Assembly: GCA_031286615.1 (NCBI GenBank)
Contig: JAITUA010000022.1
Span: forward strand, 62,001-126,000
Reading direction: 5' to 3'
Source: Chryseobacterium sp.
Lineage (GTDB): Bacteria > Bacteroidota > Bacteroidia > Flavobacteriales > Weeksellaceae
Length of the DNA: 64,000 bases
In this document: positions 39,202-49,116 of the stretch, one piece after another
How positions within the stretch are numbered: the stretch's first letter is position 1
How the letters are laid out: each line of letters starts with the position of its first letter
Position numbers and translations under genes: made by a program
The notes under the pieces: model-generated
Database searches by the model: none
Seen by the model: the letters and a program-made list of their open reading frames with translations, nothing else
Told to the model about the DNA's origin: nothing

Positions 39202-39579
39202 ATGAAAATAATAAAATTCATTTTATGCTTACTGTTCGGTCTTATGTTTATTAATGCCGGATTAAACAAGTTCTTTAATTATATGCCTATGGAAAAACCC
39301 ACTCCGGAGCAGATGAAACTCTTCGCAGCTTTTGGAGAAATCAGCTGGCTGATGCCATTAGTGGGTATTGTAGAAGTCATTGGCGGATTATTGTTTATTT
39401 TCCCAAAAACAAGAGCATTGGGAGCTATTGTTATTTTACCGGTGATGGTAGGAATTGTTACCCATGTTTTCACTATGGACAAATCTCCAATGGGAATGGG
39501 TATTGCCGGAGTGATGTTCCTGATCAACCTTTGGATGATTCTTGACAACAAGGAAAAATATAAACACTTAGTTTCATAA
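39202..39579 (+). CDS. DoxX-like membrane protein
   Basis: A 125-residue protein with four spans (about 4-20, 46-66, 72-90, 98-113). FINAGLNKFFNYMP near the start and VEVIGGLLFIFPKTRALGAIVIL in the middle are typical of the DoxX/DUF417-like group. Members are often linked to redox or quinone processes, but the role here is not known. It is a single gene divergent from the GG-leader peptide. Confidence 0.8.
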   Translation: MKIIKFILCLLFGLMFINAGLNKFFNYMPMEKPTPEQMKLFAAFGEISWLMPLVGIVEVIGGLLFIFPKTRALGAIVILPVMVGIVTHVFTMDKSPMGMGIAGVMFLINLWMILDNKEKYKHLVS

Positions 39580-39584
39580 GGTTA

Positions 39585-39628
39585 CAGATAATAGGTTGCA
39601 GGTCGTATTGCCTACAACCTATTATCTG
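39585..39628. terminator. Long hairpin between convergent genes (terminator or dispersed repeat)
   Basis: CAGATAATAGGTTGCAGG (39585-39602) and CCTACAACCTATTATCTG (39611-39628) form an 18 bp stem with one mismatch and an eight-base loop. No T-run follows, so it may be a repeat element as much as a terminator. Confidence 0.55.
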
Positions 39629-39646
39629 CTTTCTGCTACCTTTCCT

Positions 39647-41005
39647 CTACACAAAAGCACTGAAACCAGTAATAGAACGTCCTACAATCAATGAATTGAT
39701 CTCTTTTGTTCCTTCATAAGAATAAATAGCTTCTGCATCAGCAACAAATCTGGCTACATCGTACTCCAGTAGAATTCCATTGCCTCCCATTACTTCTCTT
39801 GCTCTGGAAACAATATCTCTGGTTCTCAATGTACAGAAAACTTTAGCTAAAGAGGCGTGCTCATCTTTCAAAATTCCTTCATCCTGCATTTCAGACAATC
39901 GGAACACCATAGTTTGCATTGCAGTAAGATTGGACAACATTTCTACCAAATGCCCCTGAATCATTTGAAATGAAGCAATAGGTCTCCCAAACTGTTCTCT
40001 TTTTCGGGTATAATCCAAAGCGCTTTCATAGGCTCCTCTTGCGCATCCTGTGGCCATCCATGCTACTCCCGCTCTGGTCATTCTCAGTACTTTTCCGGTA
40101 TCTTTAAATGAATTGGCGTTCTGAAGACGGTTTTCTTCGGTTACAATACAGTCTTTTAACGTAATTAATCCGTTCTGTACAATCCTCAAGGCCATTTTTC
40201 CTTTGATCTTTTCTACAGAATATCCCGGATTATCTTTTTCAACAATAAATCCTTTCACTTCGCCACTGTCCAGATCTCTTGCCCAGATAATAATGATATC
40301 AGCAAAAGTCGCATTACCTATCCATTTTTTCTGACCATTTAGAACCCAGCCTTCAGGTGTTTTTTTACAGGTTACGGTAAGGCCTCCTGCCGCTCCGGAA
40401 CCAACTTCCGGTTCTGTAAGCCCGAAAGCGCCTATTTTTTCAAATTTCTGCATTTGCGGAAGCCACTTTTGCTTCTGTTCTTCAGACCCGCAGATATAAA
40501 TAGAACCCATTGCCAGCCCGGATTGTACTCCAAAAAATGTAGCAATGGAAGCATCCACTCTTGCCATTTCCATCGCAATAACTCCTTCCATCAGAAAAGG
40601 CATTCCCGGACAGCCATAACCTTCGTAAGTAACACCGCAGATATCCAGTTTTTGGAATTTTGGAATCAATTCAAACGGAAATTCGTCTCTGAGCCAGTAA
40701 TGATTCACCAGAGGTTTTACTTCTTTTTCCATGAAAGCTCTTACTTTAAGCTGAATTTCACGCTGTTCGGGAGTAAGGGTATGGTAGATATCATAGAAAT
40801 CTCCGTCAATAGGTGGAAGTTCTTTCTTTTTCTTTTCCGGATCAAGCATTTTCATAAGCCCGGAAAGCTGTTTATCATCCAGTTTTGAGAAATTATGCAT
40901 CAGTTTCGGAAGATCCACTTTTTGAGAAATGGCACTTAGCTGATCAAAATCTATGGATGTGAATAGTCCTATTGCGTTTCTGATTTTGGAAAAGGTATTT
41001 GACAT
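39647..41005 (-). CDS. Acyl-CoA dehydrogenase (glutaryl-CoA-dehydrogenase-like)
   Basis: A 452-residue FAD enzyme. After an N-terminal extension of about 65 residues it has the three-domain fold: QKWLPQMQKFEKIGAFGLTEPEVGSG in the flavin site, NGQKKWIGNATFADI, RKREQFGRPIASFQMIQGHLVEML, and the C-terminal base region YEGTKEINSLIVGRSITG. In this group the general base sits in YEGT (Glu), as for glutaryl-CoA dehydrogenase. Substrate cannot be set from sequence alone. Single gene, convergent with the DoxX-like gene. Confidence 0.9.
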   Translation of the reverse strand: MSNTFSKIRNAIGLFTSIDFDQLSAISQKVDLPKLMHNFSKLDDKQLSGLMKMLDPEKKKKELPPIDGDFYDIYHTLTPEQREIQLKVRAFMEKEVKPLVNHYWLRDEFPFELIPKFQKLDICGVTYEGYGCPGMPFLMEGVIAMEMARVDASIATFFGVQSGLAMGSIYICGSEEQKQKWLPQMQKFEKIGAFGLTEPEVGSGAAGGLTVTCKKTPEGWVLNGQKKWIGNATFADIIIIWARDLDSGEVKGFIVEKDNPGYSVEKIKGKMALRIVQNGLITLKDCIVTEENRLQNANSFKDTGKVLRMTRAGVAWMATGCARGAYESALDYTRKREQFGRPIASFQMIQGHLVEMLSNLTAMQTMVFRLSEMQDEGILKDEHASLAKVFCTLRTRDIVSRAREVMGGNGILLEYDVARFVADAEAIYSYEGTKEINSLIVGRSITGFSAFV

Positions 41006-41139
41006 AGTGATAGATTATAATTTTGGTTTGTAAAAGATAAGCAAAAATTGCTCCGAAAGCAAAGCACGAAACCCTTTCTTATTTTACAAAACACTTAATT
41101 TCAATCAATTAAAAGAGAATATTCCGTTTACAAGTTTTT

Positions 41140-41147
41140 TACTTTTG
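41140..41147 (+). promoter_or_regulatory. Probable -7 box for the DUF4349 gene
   Basis: TACTTTTG matches TAnnTTTG, 66 bases before the ATG at 41214. Confidence 0.4.
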
Positions 41148-41213
41148 ATTTTCAAGCGTTACAAAAGATTCTGGCTGAACTTTGACTCAAGGAAAACAAC
41201 AAAAATCAACGCT

Positions 41214-42125
41214 ATGAAAACGACTTACATTAAATTATCTCTATCCGCCGTACTTTTATTAGGAATTTATTCATGTAAAAAAGGCGAAGTTGCTGAAACA
41301 GATCTTAATGCTTATGCTACAACAGATTCAACTGCTGCTATTGTTTCAGATAGTATTTCATCAGTTGCCGATATGAAGGTAAAGGACAAACAGTTCATCA
41401 AGACAGCAGATGTCAGCATGGAAGTGAAAGATGTATATAATGCAACCATCGCCATTGAAAAATCGGTTCAGGAACTTGGTGGTTTTGTTACCAATAGCAA
41501 TCTTCAAAGTAATGTAATTTCTGAAGACATTTACAACACTTCCAACGAAGAAGCTATGCTGGTTAAAAAATACCAGTCGGAAAACAGAATGCAGGTGCGT
41601 ATTCCTACTGAAAAGCTGGGTGAACTTTTAACAGCAATCAATTCAAACAAATTATTTCTTAATTCAAGATCCATCAATGCGGAAGATGTGACAGCCAACA
41701 TCAAATATTCCGAACTGGAAGGAAAAAGAAATCAAAAAACATCTGAGAACATCAACAAGCTGAAAACAAATAAAGATAAAGTAACGCTGGATGATGAGAA
41801 TATGTCTGAAGGAAATTTTCAAAAGCTTGCCAGCATGAACATGACGGATAATTTAAAATACAGCACCATTGATATTTACATCAAAGAACCTCAATTGCGT
41901 ATCGCTGAAATTGCCGTTACCAATACCACAAGCATAGATAATAAATATAAATACAATTTCATCTATGACGCAAAAGATGGCTTCGTCTATGGTTTTTATC
42001 TGATCCAGAGAATCATAGTTGCCCTTATCAATATCTGGCCAATTCTATTAATTGCAGCAGCTCTGATCTATTTCCTAAGAAAAAGAAAAATTTCAAAACC
42101 TGAGCAACCGAAGATCCAACAATAA
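41214..42125 (+). CDS. DUF4349-domain lipoprotein
   Basis: A 303-residue protein with a lipoprotein signal (LSAVLLLGIYSCKKG). It has the DUF4349 pattern: KQFIKTADVSMEVKDVYNATIAIEKSVQELGGFVTNSNL, a coiled segment, RMQVRIPTEKLGELLTAI and DIYIKEP, then one C-terminal span (IWPILLIAAALIYFL) and a basic tail. The frame extends upstream to 41145, but the ATG at 41214 gives the signal peptide. Function is not known. Confidence 0.85.
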   Translation: MKTTYIKLSLSAVLLLGIYSCKKGEVAETDLNAYATTDSTAAIVSDSISSVADMKVKDKQFIKTADVSMEVKDVYNATIAIEKSVQELGGFVTNSNLQSNVISEDIYNTSNEEAMLVKKYQSENRMQVRIPTEKLGELLTAINSNKLFLNSRSINAEDVTANIKYSELEGKRNQKTSENINKLKTNKDKVTLDDENMSEGNFQKLASMNMTDNLKYSTIDIYIKEPQLRIAEIAVTNTTSIDNKYKYNFIYDAKDGFVYGFYLIQRIIVALINIWPILLIAAALIYFLRKRKISKPEQPKIQQ

Positions 42126-42280
42126 AAAACTCTACTAACCAATTGGTTATCATCATAATTTTAGATTTTACAGCCTTCTGTTTTCAGGAGGTTTTTATTT
42201 TTTTTGAAAAAAACTGTAACGATTGTAATACCTGTTTTACCTACTATTTAAAAGAACAGAAAATCAAAAAAATTAATACT

Positions 42281-43156
42281 ATGAAAAATTTATTAAAACT
42301 TGGATTTGCGGCGTTATTATCATTGAGTTCTATGACTATTAATGCACAAAGAAACACCAACAGCAAAGATAACAGCCTGCTTTGGGAGGTTTCCGGGAAT
42401 GGTCTTTCTAAACCTTCTTATATTACCGGGACTTTTCATATCTTATGCAGTAAAGATTTTGAAATAAAACCTAAGGTTTGGGATGCTCTTAAAAAGTCGG
42501 AAAGCTTTGTTATGGAAATCAATTATACTGATCAAAATGAAATGGCTTCAATCCAAAAAATGATGACCGCTGATAAAAAAATTTCTGAACAACTTACCCC
42601 TGAGCAAGCAAAAAATTTAGACAAAATATTAGCTGATTATGGAACCAATCTGAAAAATGTTGATTCTCACAGTTCGACAGCTTTATATTCTCTTGTTGCC
42701 ACAAAAGCAATCCCCTGCTCTCAGAATGAAGTAAAAATGTATGAAATAGAATTATTGAAAACAGCTTTACAGAATAAGAAAAGTGTAAGCGGGTTGGAAA
42801 AAGTGGATGATCAGACCTACGCAATAAGCCAGGCATACGATCTGAAAGAAACAATCTCTCAGTTGAAGTTAGGTAACGAGTATGCTATCGCAGCAAAGAA
42901 AATGACAGAAGCATTTAAAAATGAAAATCTAAAAGATCTGGATCAGTTGATTAAAAATCCAAAATTCATGAATAAGAGACAGGAAAAGCTTGTACTTACC
43001 GACAGAAATAAAAAATGGGCAGAAAAAATGCCGGAAATGATGAAAAACCAAAGTTCTTTCTTTGCCGTAGGAAGCGGCCACCTTTGGGGAGAAAACGGTT
43101 TAATCAATCTTCTGAAAGCAAAAGGTTACACCGTAAAGCCGGTATCAAACTTATAA
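42281..43156 (+). CDS. TraB/GumN-family protein
   Basis: A 291-residue protein with an N-terminal signal (LKLGFAALLSLSSMTINAQ). Family landmarks are present: GLSKPSYITGTFHILC near the start, Glu-rich helices in the middle and the C-terminal FFAVGSGHLWGENGLINLLKAKGYTVKPV. These proteins are thought to be metal-dependent peptidases related to Tiki. The ATG at 42281 is chosen because the frame upstream lacks a signal sequence. It lies 24 bases before the sigma factor gene, so they may share a transcript. Confidence 0.88.
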   Translation: MKNLLKLGFAALLSLSSMTINAQRNTNSKDNSLLWEVSGNGLSKPSYITGTFHILCSKDFEIKPKVWDALKKSESFVMEINYTDQNEMASIQKMMTADKKISEQLTPEQAKNLDKILADYGTNLKNVDSHSSTALYSLVATKAIPCSQNEVKMYEIELLKTALQNKKSVSGLEKVDDQTYAISQAYDLKETISQLKLGNEYAIAAKKMTEAFKNENLKDLDQLIKNPKFMNKRQEKLVLTDRNKKWAEKMPEMMKNQSSFFAVGSGHLWGENGLINLLKAKGYTVKPVSNL

Positions 43157-43180
43157 TCATAACCAAACCATGAAACCACT

Positions 43181-43690
43181 GTGAGTAATCCAACTGAAAC
43201 TGCCTTTTTAAAGCTTGTCAACCAGCACAAAGGTATTTTATACAAAGCCTCGCGGATCTATGCAGATTCTGTAGAAGACCGGGAAGATCTGCAGCAGGAA
43301 ATCCTTATCCAGCTTTGGAAGTCCTATCAGAATTTCAAAGGGAACAGCGAGTTCTCAACCTGGATGTATCGGGTTGCCATCAATACCGCGATTACGTTTT
43401 TAAAAAAGGAAAAACAGAGATCCAATAATCATACAGATGCTCCTCACCATTTTGAGGTACAGCAGGAAGATTATAATCCCACAAAAGACAGGCAGCTGGA
43501 AATTTTCTACAGTGCCGTTCAGGAGCTGAATTCCTTAGAAAAAGCCGTCATATTTTATTTCATGGAAGGAATGTCTCACAAAGAAATCGGAAACAATCTG
43601 GGACTCAGCGAAGGCAATGCCCGCGTAAAACTCAACAGAACAAAAGAAAAAATACAGCAAATCATAAAAAAATCAGGCTATGAATTTTGA
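43181..43690 (+). CDS. ECF-type RNA polymerase sigma factor
   Basis: A 169-residue sigma-70 family factor. Region 2 (DSVEDREDLQQEILIQLWKSYQNFKGNSEFSTWMYRVAINTAITFLKK) and region 4 (LNSLEKAVIFYFMEGMSHKEIGNNLGLSEGNARVKLNRTKEKIQQIIKK) are clear. The start is a GTG at 43181; a five-codon upstream ORF (ATG at 43170) ends in a TGA overlapping it. The stop overlaps the next gene by 11 bases, as for sigma/anti-sigma pairs. Confidence 0.9.
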   Translation: MSNPTETAFLKLVNQHKGILYKASRIYADSVEDREDLQQEILIQLWKSYQNFKGNSEFSTWMYRVAINTAITFLKKEKQRSNNHTDAPHHFEVQQEDYNPTKDRQLEIFYSAVQELNSLEKAVIFYFMEGMSHKEIGNNLGLSEGNARVKLNRTKEKIQQIIKKSGYEF

Positions 43691-44285
43691 TCAATTAAAA
43701 GAACAGTGGAATAAAGAAGACAGTGATGTCCATATTCCTGATACCATAGAACAGCTAAAAGAAAGTAAACATCCTATAGAAAAGATTCAGAAAAATATGA
43801 AAAGAGAATTTCCTATGCAGATTCTTGCGATTATTCTTATGGCTTTCTTTCCTCTTCAGTTTCAATTTCCTTCTTCACAATACATTATTTATTATATATC
43901 CTATACAATGATGGTCGTAATATCCTCATATTATCTGTTTGGATTTTATAAATTTTACAAACAGACGGAGCTTTACACAGGAAACACCAAAAACAGCCTT
44001 TGGAAAATATACCACGAACTTCGCCTGAACATGGAACGATACCAGTCTTTCGGATTTTTATTACTTCCACATTTTCTGGTAACCATAGGATTGGTGATTT
44101 ATAATACAATGGAAAAACAAGGTAAATCATTGACAGAACTCACCTCTTCTCATCAACAAGGATTAATCATTGCAGTATTGATCGGTACTTTAGGGGTTAT
44201 AACCAGCATTGTTCTATGGACAAAATATATCTATGGAGGAAGCGCCAAACAATTGGAAAAGATCCTGAATGAAATGGAAGAATAA
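43680..44285 (+). CDS. Membrane protein, probable anti-sigma factor
   Basis: A 201-residue protein with a soluble N-terminal part (about 1-40, NFDQLKEQWNKEDSD) and four membrane spans (about 46-62, 66-84, 118-137, 158-178), ending in an acidic helical tail. It overlaps the ECF sigma gene by 11 bases, the arrangement of a membrane anti-sigma partner. There is no recognisable ZAS zinc motif. The anti-sigma role rests on context and topology only. Confidence 0.7.
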   Translation: MNFDQLKEQWNKEDSDVHIPDTIEQLKESKHPIEKIQKNMKREFPMQILAIILMAFFPLQFQFPSSQYIIYYISYTMMVVISSYYLFGFYKFYKQTELYTGNTKNSLWKIYHELRLNMERYQSFGFLLLPHFLVTIGLVIYNTMEKQGKSLTELTSSHQQGLIIAVLIGTLGVITSIVLWTKYIYGGSAKQLEKILNEMEE

Positions 44286-44319
44286 TACCATAAAAAACTA
44301 TCACAAAAGATTTCTACAA

Positions 44320-44352
44320 GAACCTCGGACCTGCTCTGAGGTTTTGTTTTTT
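44320..44352 (+). terminator. Terminator after the sigma/anti-sigma pair
   Basis: AACCTC-G-GA, a short loop, TC-T-GAGGTT, then TTGTTTTTT (44321-44352). Confidence 0.8.
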
Positions 44353-44403
44353 AAAAAATCGTTATTTATCATCTTCAAATTTATCTGAGGTTTTATTTTT
44401 CCG

Positions 44404-44411
44404 TAAATTTG
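44404..44411 (+). promoter_or_regulatory. Probable -7 box of the pgi promoter
   Basis: TAAATTTG matches TAnnTTTG, 81 bases before the ATG, giving a leader of about 75 bases. Confidence 0.45.
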
Positions 44412-44492
44412 CAGATCAGAAATAAATCATTATGAATTATGAGCTATTTTCATCCGATACAATGATTTTCTGAACAATAAAAATTCTGTAAT

Positions 44493-46133
44493 ATGCTATC
44501 AAAAATAAATCCAACACAAACTAACAGCTGGAAAGCACTTGATGAACACTTCGGTGGAAATGACTTTGATCTTAGAAGCCTTTTTCATTACAATCCGAAC
44601 CGTTTTAATGAGTTTTCCCTGCAAAAGGACAACTATCTTTTTGATTACTCTAAAAATTTAATCGATTCAAGAACGAAGGATCTTTTATTACAACTGGCTG
44701 AAGAAAGCCAGCTAAAGGATGCCATTTCCAGAATGTTCTCCGGTGATAAAATAAATGAAACAGAAGGAAGAGCAGTTCTTCATACGGCACTAAGAGATTT
44801 CTCAGACCGTGAAATTTTTGTGGACGGAGAAAATATCAAACCACAGATCAAAAGAGTGCTTGATCATATGAAATCTTTTTCTGAGAAGATCATTTCAGGA
44901 GAACATAAAGGTTTCAGCGGAAAAGAGATCACAGATGTAGTAAACATCGGTATCGGAGGATCAGATTTGGGTCCTGTGATGGTTTGTTCAGCTTTAAAGC
45001 ATTTTAAAACGAGATTAAATGTTCACTTTGTTTCCAATGTGGACGGAAATCATATTGCAGAAGTGGTAAAGAATTTAAATCCTGAAACCACTTTATTCAT
45101 CATTGCTTCCAAGACATTTACGACTCAGGAAACAATGACAAATGCAAACTCAGCAAAGGACTGGTTCCTGAAGGCTGGAAAGCAGGAGGATGTAGCCAAG
45201 CATTTCGTTGCTTTATCTACTAATATTGAAGAAGTTAAGAAGTTCGGAATCGCAGAAGAAAATATTTTCGAGTTCTGGGACTGGGTAGGTGGAAGATATT
45301 CTCTTTGGAGTGCTATCGGATTAAGCATCGTACTTTCTGTAGGGTATGAAAACTTTGAGCAGCTTTTAAAAGGTGCTTTTGATACTGACCAGCACTTCCA
45401 GACTGCTGATTTCTCTGAAAATGTTCCTGTATTAATGGGACTTCTGGGAATCTGGTATCGTAATTTCTATGCTGCAACAACGTATGCAATCTTACCTTAT
45501 TCTCAATATCTGGACAGATTTGCTGCGTATCTTCAGCAGGGAGACATGGAAAGCAACGGAAAATGTGTAGACAGAAATGGTGAATTTGTAGAATATGAAA
45601 CAGGTCCTATCATCTGGGGAGAGCCAGGTACAAACGGTCAGCACGCATTCTACCAACTGATCCACCAGGGTACAGAATTGATTCCGGCAGACTTCATTGC
45701 TTATACAAAAAGTCCAAACAAAGTTTCGGATCATCAGGATAAATTATTAGCAAACTTTTTCGCTCAGACTGAAGCACTTGCCTTTGGAAAACTGGAAGAA
45801 GAAGTTGAAGAGGAACTTAGAAATTCAGGAAAATCTGATGAAGAAATAGACAGACTGATCAATTTTAAAGTCTTCCACGGAAACACACCTACTAACTCTA
45901 TACTATTCAAGGAATTAACTCCTTTTTCACTAGGTCAGCTGATTGCTTTATATGAACATAAGATTTTTGTTCAGGGAGTAATCTGGAATATTTTCAGCTT
46001 TGACCAGTTTGGAGTGGAATTAGGAAAAGTATTAGCCAACAAAATCCTTCCTGAGCTTGAAAACAATGAGGCAATAAGCTCTCATGACAGCTCTACCAAT
46101 GGATTGATCAATTACTATAAAGAAAATAAATAG
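44493..46133 (+). CDS. pgi: Pgi: glucose-6-phosphate isomerase
   Basis: A 546-residue enzyme interconverting glucose 6-phosphate and fructose 6-phosphate. Conserved blocks are [41 protein letters not shown] (phosphate site), [30 protein letters not shown] and [19 protein letters not shown] (catalytic Glu/His). Length matches the long bacterial form. It lies 47 bases before folD. Confidence 0.97.
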   Translation: MLSKINPTQTNSWKALDEHFGGNDFDLRSLFHYNPNRFNEFSLQKDNYLFDYSKNLIDSRTKDLLLQLAEESQLKDAISRMFSGDKINETEGRAVLHTALRDFSDREIFVDGENIKPQIKRVLDHMKSFSEKIISGEHKGFSGKEITDVVNIGIGGSDLGPVMVCSALKHFKTRLNVHFVSNVDGNHIAEVVKNLNPETTLFIIASKTFTTQETMTNANSAKDWFLKAGKQEDVAKHFVALSTNIEEVKKFGIAEENIFEFWDWVGGRYSLWSAIGLSIVLSVGYENFEQLLKGAFDTDQHFQTADFSENVPVLMGLLGIWYRNFYAATTYAILPYSQYLDRFAAYLQQGDMESNGKCVDRNGEFVEYETGPIIWGEPGTNGQHAFYQLIHQGTELIPADFIAYTKSPNKVSDHQDKLLANFFAQTEALAFGKLEEEVEEELRNSGKSDEEIDRLINFKVFHGNTPTNSILFKELTPFSLGQLIALYEHKIFVQGVIWNIFSFDQFGVELGKVLANKILPELENNEAISSHDSSTNGLINYYKENK

Positions 46134-46180
46134 TAAGTAAAAAGAAAGTAAAAGTAAATCTATAAAGTAAAAAAGTAAAA

Positions 46181-47065
46181 ATGGCAGAAATTCTTGACGG
46201 ACTTAAAGTATCCAAGGAAATTAAAGCAGAGATCAAGGTTGAAGTAGAAAAGATTCTCGCAAGCAAAAAAAGAGCTCCACATTTGGTAGCAATTCTTGTA
46301 GGGAATAATGGAGCTAGCAAGGCCTATGTAAACTCTAAAGTAAAAGACTGTGAAGAAGTAGGATTTCAATCCAGCTTAATCAAATTTCCAAGCACAGTTT
46401 CTGAATCAGAACTATTGGAAAAAATTGACGAGCTTAATAAATCTAAAGCAGTTGACGGTTTTATCGTTCAGCTGCCTTTACCGGACCAGATAGATCAGGA
46501 AAAGATCATCAATGCAATTGATCCAAGAAAAGACGTGGATGGTTTCCACCCTGAAAACTTCGGAAAAATGGCGCTTGAAATGGATACTTTCTTACCAGCT
46601 ACTCCTTTCGGGATTTTAACATTATTGGAAAGATATAATATTGAAACCAAAGGAAAAGACTGTGTAATTATCGGAAGAAGTAAAATTGTAGGAAGACCTA
46701 TGAGTATCCTGATGGGTAGAAAAGATTTCCCTGGAAACTCTACCGTTACCCTTACACACTCTTATACGAAAGACATTGAAGAATATACAAGAAAAGCAGA
46801 CATCGTAATTACCGCTTTGGGAGATCCTCACTTCTTAAAAGGAGATATGATCAAAGAAGGAGCTGTAATTGTTGACGTGGGTATTACAAGAGTAGACAAT
46901 GACTCTCCAAAAGGATATTACCTTGCAGGTGACGTAGATTTTGACAGCTGTGCAGCTAAAGCAAGCTGGATTACTCCGGTACCTGGAGGAGTAGGCCCAA
47001 TGACAAGAGCGATGTTGATGAAAAATACCATCATTGCTTACAAAACTTCGGTCTATAACGACTAA
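46181..47065 (+). CDS. folD: FolD: methylenetetrahydrofolate dehydrogenase / cyclohydrolase
   Basis: A 294-residue bifunctional enzyme making 10-formyl-tetrahydrofolate. The catalytic YVNSKVKDCEEVG (Tyr-x3-Lys), VDGFIVQLPLPDQI, KDVDGFHPENFGKM, the NADP site VIIGRSKIVGRPMSILM and the end block TPVPGGVGPMTRAML are all present. queE begins seven bases later. Confidence 0.96.
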   Translation: MAEILDGLKVSKEIKAEIKVEVEKILASKKRAPHLVAILVGNNGASKAYVNSKVKDCEEVGFQSSLIKFPSTVSESELLEKIDELNKSKAVDGFIVQLPLPDQIDQEKIINAIDPRKDVDGFHPENFGKMALEMDTFLPATPFGILTLLERYNIETKGKDCVIIGRSKIVGRPMSILMGRKDFPGNSTVTLTHSYTKDIEEYTRKADIVITALGDPHFLKGDMIKEGAVIVDVGITRVDNDSPKGYYLAGDVDFDSCAAKASWITPVPGGVGPMTRAMLMKNTIIAYKTSVYND

Positions 47066-47072
47066 TTTTAAA

Positions 47073-47702
47073 ATGAATAAAGAAGAAAATATTTTATTAA
47101 AAGAAGGTAAAATGCTCCCTGTAATGGAGCATTTTTACACTTTACAGGGAGAAGGAGCACACACAGGAAAAGCCGCTTACTTTATCAGGCTGGGAGGCTG
47201 TGATGTAGGATGTCACTGGTGTGATGTAAAAGAAAGCTGGGATCCGGAACTCCATCCTCTGATGAATGCAGTGGAAATTGCAGAAACAGCTGCAAAACAT
47301 TGTAAAACAATCGTTCTGACTGGTGGTGAACCTCTGATGTGGAACTTAGACATACTGACTTCCAGATTGAAAGAGCTGGGATGCACTGTACATATTGAAA
47401 CTTCAGGAGCTTATCCTATGAGCGGAAATCTGGACTGGATTACCCTTTCGCCAAAGAAAACAGGACTGCCTAAAGAAGAGATCTATCAAAAAGCTCATGA
47501 ACTTAAAGTGATCATTTTCAATCAGCATGACTTTACGTTTGCGCAGGAACAGGCTTCAAAAGTTTCTGAAAGCTGTAAGCTCTATCTTCAAAGTGAATGG
47601 AGTAAAAGAGATGAGATGTATCCTAAGATCACAGATTTCATCCTGGAACATCCGGAATGGCAGGCTTCAGTTCAGACTCACAAATATCTGAATATCCCGT
47701 AA
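47073..47702 (+). CDS. queE: QueE: 7-carboxy-7-deazaguanine synthase
   Basis: A 209-residue short radical SAM enzyme of the queuosine/deazapurine pathway, converting carboxytetrahydropterin to 7-carboxy-7-deazaguanine. The start is EHFYTLQGEGAHTGKAAYFIRLGGC, and the cluster motif is CDVGCHWC (CxxxCxxC). TGGEPLMWN follows. The ATG at 47073, eight bases after folD, is preferred over an earlier in-frame ATG at 47034 inside folD. No queC, queD or queF is in the window. Confidence 0.92.
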   Translation: MNKEENILLKEGKMLPVMEHFYTLQGEGAHTGKAAYFIRLGGCDVGCHWCDVKESWDPELHPLMNAVEIAETAAKHCKTIVLTGGEPLMWNLDILTSRLKELGCTVHIETSGAYPMSGNLDWITLSPKKTGLPKEEIYQKAHELKVIIFNQHDFTFAQEQASKVSESCKLYLQSEWSKRDEMYPKITDFILEHPEWQASVQTHKYLNIP

Positions 47703-47745
47703 AAAAGCTTAAATTAGCTGGGCTTATCCGCTATAATACTGATAG

Positions 47746-49116
47746 ATGCAGAGAATTCGATACTCTAGATACCTGAAATCGATCATTATGTTGCTTGACC
47801 TTATGGTTATTGCATCTATCTTCATATTCTTTTTTATAAGCAGAAACGAAAGTTTAAAATACCATAAAGAAACCTGGTATCAGAATATTTTTTCTCTGAT
47901 TCTGTTGTTTTTGTTCTGGGTGCTTCTTAGCGGTAGGACAAAAATATACAACATTCCGAGAAACCTTACGTATACCTTGTTTCTTGAACGCCTTTTAATC
48001 CACTTCCTCTTTTTTATACTTGGCGTACTGCTTATAGGAAAGGTAAGTAACAATGTATTTTTCAATTCGGATATATACTGGCTCTCGCTTTACCTTTTCA
48101 TTTTCATCTTCCTTGTAAAATCTCTGATCTATTTTGCGATCAAGTATTTACGTTCCCTTGGGGCTAATTACAGGAATGTCATGTTTTTAGGAGACAGCCA
48201 TTCCACAGAAATTCTGAAGAATATTTTCACAGACCGTAAAGACTACGGATATAGGATATTTGAATATGAAAATTCCGAGATCAACATCAATGAACTGGTT
48301 GCTTTCTGGAAAAAGAATGGGATTCATACCTTATTCCTATCTATGGAAAATTCCTATGGTGAGTGGATTCAGAATGAGATTTTCAAATTGGCAGAAGATA
48401 ATAAGATTCATATTTCACTCATTCCAAGTATCACGCAAAGCGATTTTTTCCTGTATGATCTTGGATACATACAAACCCAGCCGGTCCTTAACCAGGCAAG
48501 ATATCCTTTAGATTATTATTCTAATTTTCTGATGAAAAGGACTTTTGATATTCTGTTCTCTGTTGTTATATTGGTTTTTATATGCTCATGGGTATTTCCC
48601 ATCATTGCAGTTTTAATCAAGGCAACGTCCAAAGGTCCCGTATTTTTCCTTCAGAAAAGGTATGGTTTCCATGAAGAAGTTTTCAATTGTTTTAAATTCA
48701 GGACAATGGTTGTAAATGATGAATCCACAACCAAAACCACATCGGTAAATGATTCAAGAATTACCAAAGTAGGTAAGTTTTTAAGGAAAACCAGTCTTGA
48801 TGAACTTCCGCAGTTCATCAATGTACTGAAAGGTGAAATGTCTGTGGTTGGGCCGCGTCCTCATATGCTTGCCGTAGATAATTATTATAAGCCAAAAATA
48901 GGGAGATACAGCTTGAGAAGTATGGTAAGCCCCGGTATCACAGGATTGGCACAGGTAAATGGACTACGCGGTGACTTCGGAGATGTGGAAGTAGAGATGA
49001 AAAAACGTGTTCTGGCTGATGCTTTCTATGTAAGAAACTGGAGTTTTGTACTTGATCTGGTGATTATTTTAAAAACCGTTTTCCTGGTTATAGGCGGAGA
49101 TAAAAATGCAAAATAA
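47746..49116 (+). CDS. Polyprenyl-phosphate sugar-1-phosphate transferase (WcaJ/WbaP type)
   Basis: A 456-residue enzyme that starts exopolysaccharide or glycan repeat synthesis by loading a sugar phosphate onto undecaprenyl phosphate. The N-terminal half has four or five spans and a CoA-binding-like domain (RNVMFLGDSHSTEILKNIF). The C-terminal catalytic domain has KRTFDILFSVVIL, GPVFFLQKRYG, FKFRTM, LRKTSLDELPQFINVL and SVVGPRPHM. It probably works with the surface-glycan genes at 25-27 kb, though they are 20 kb away. Confidence 0.9.
   Translation: MQRIRYSRYLKSIIMLLDLMVIASIFIFFFISRNESLKYHKETWYQNIFSLILLFLFWVLLSGRTKIYNIPRNLTYTLFLERLLIHFLFFILGVLLIGKVSNNVFFNSDIYWLSLYLFIFIFLVKSLIYFAIKYLRSLGANYRNVMFLGDSHSTEILKNIFTDRKDYGYRIFEYENSEININELVAFWKKNGIHTLFLSMENSYGEWIQNEIFKLAEDNKIHISLIPSITQSDFFLYDLGYIQTQPVLNQARYPLDYYSNFLMKRTFDILFSVVILVFICSWVFPIIAVLIKATSKGPVFFLQKRYGFHEEVFNCFKFRTMVVNDESTTKTTSVNDSRITKVGKFLRKTSLDELPQFINVLKGEMSVVGPRPHMLAVDNYYKPKIGRYSLRSMVSPGITGLAQVNGLRGDFGDVEVEMKKRVLADAFYVRNWSFVLDLVIILKTVFLVIGGDKNAK

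Noticed and set aside
40454-40888. Long open frame opposite the acyl-CoA dehydrogenase gene
   Set aside because: Shadow of a strongly conserved enzyme on the other strand; translated product looks random.
46134-46180. Tandem AAGTAAAA-type repeats between pgi and folD as a repeat array
   Set aside because: Units are short, uneven and A-rich; this looks like low-complexity leader sequence, with no spacer structure or constant unit.
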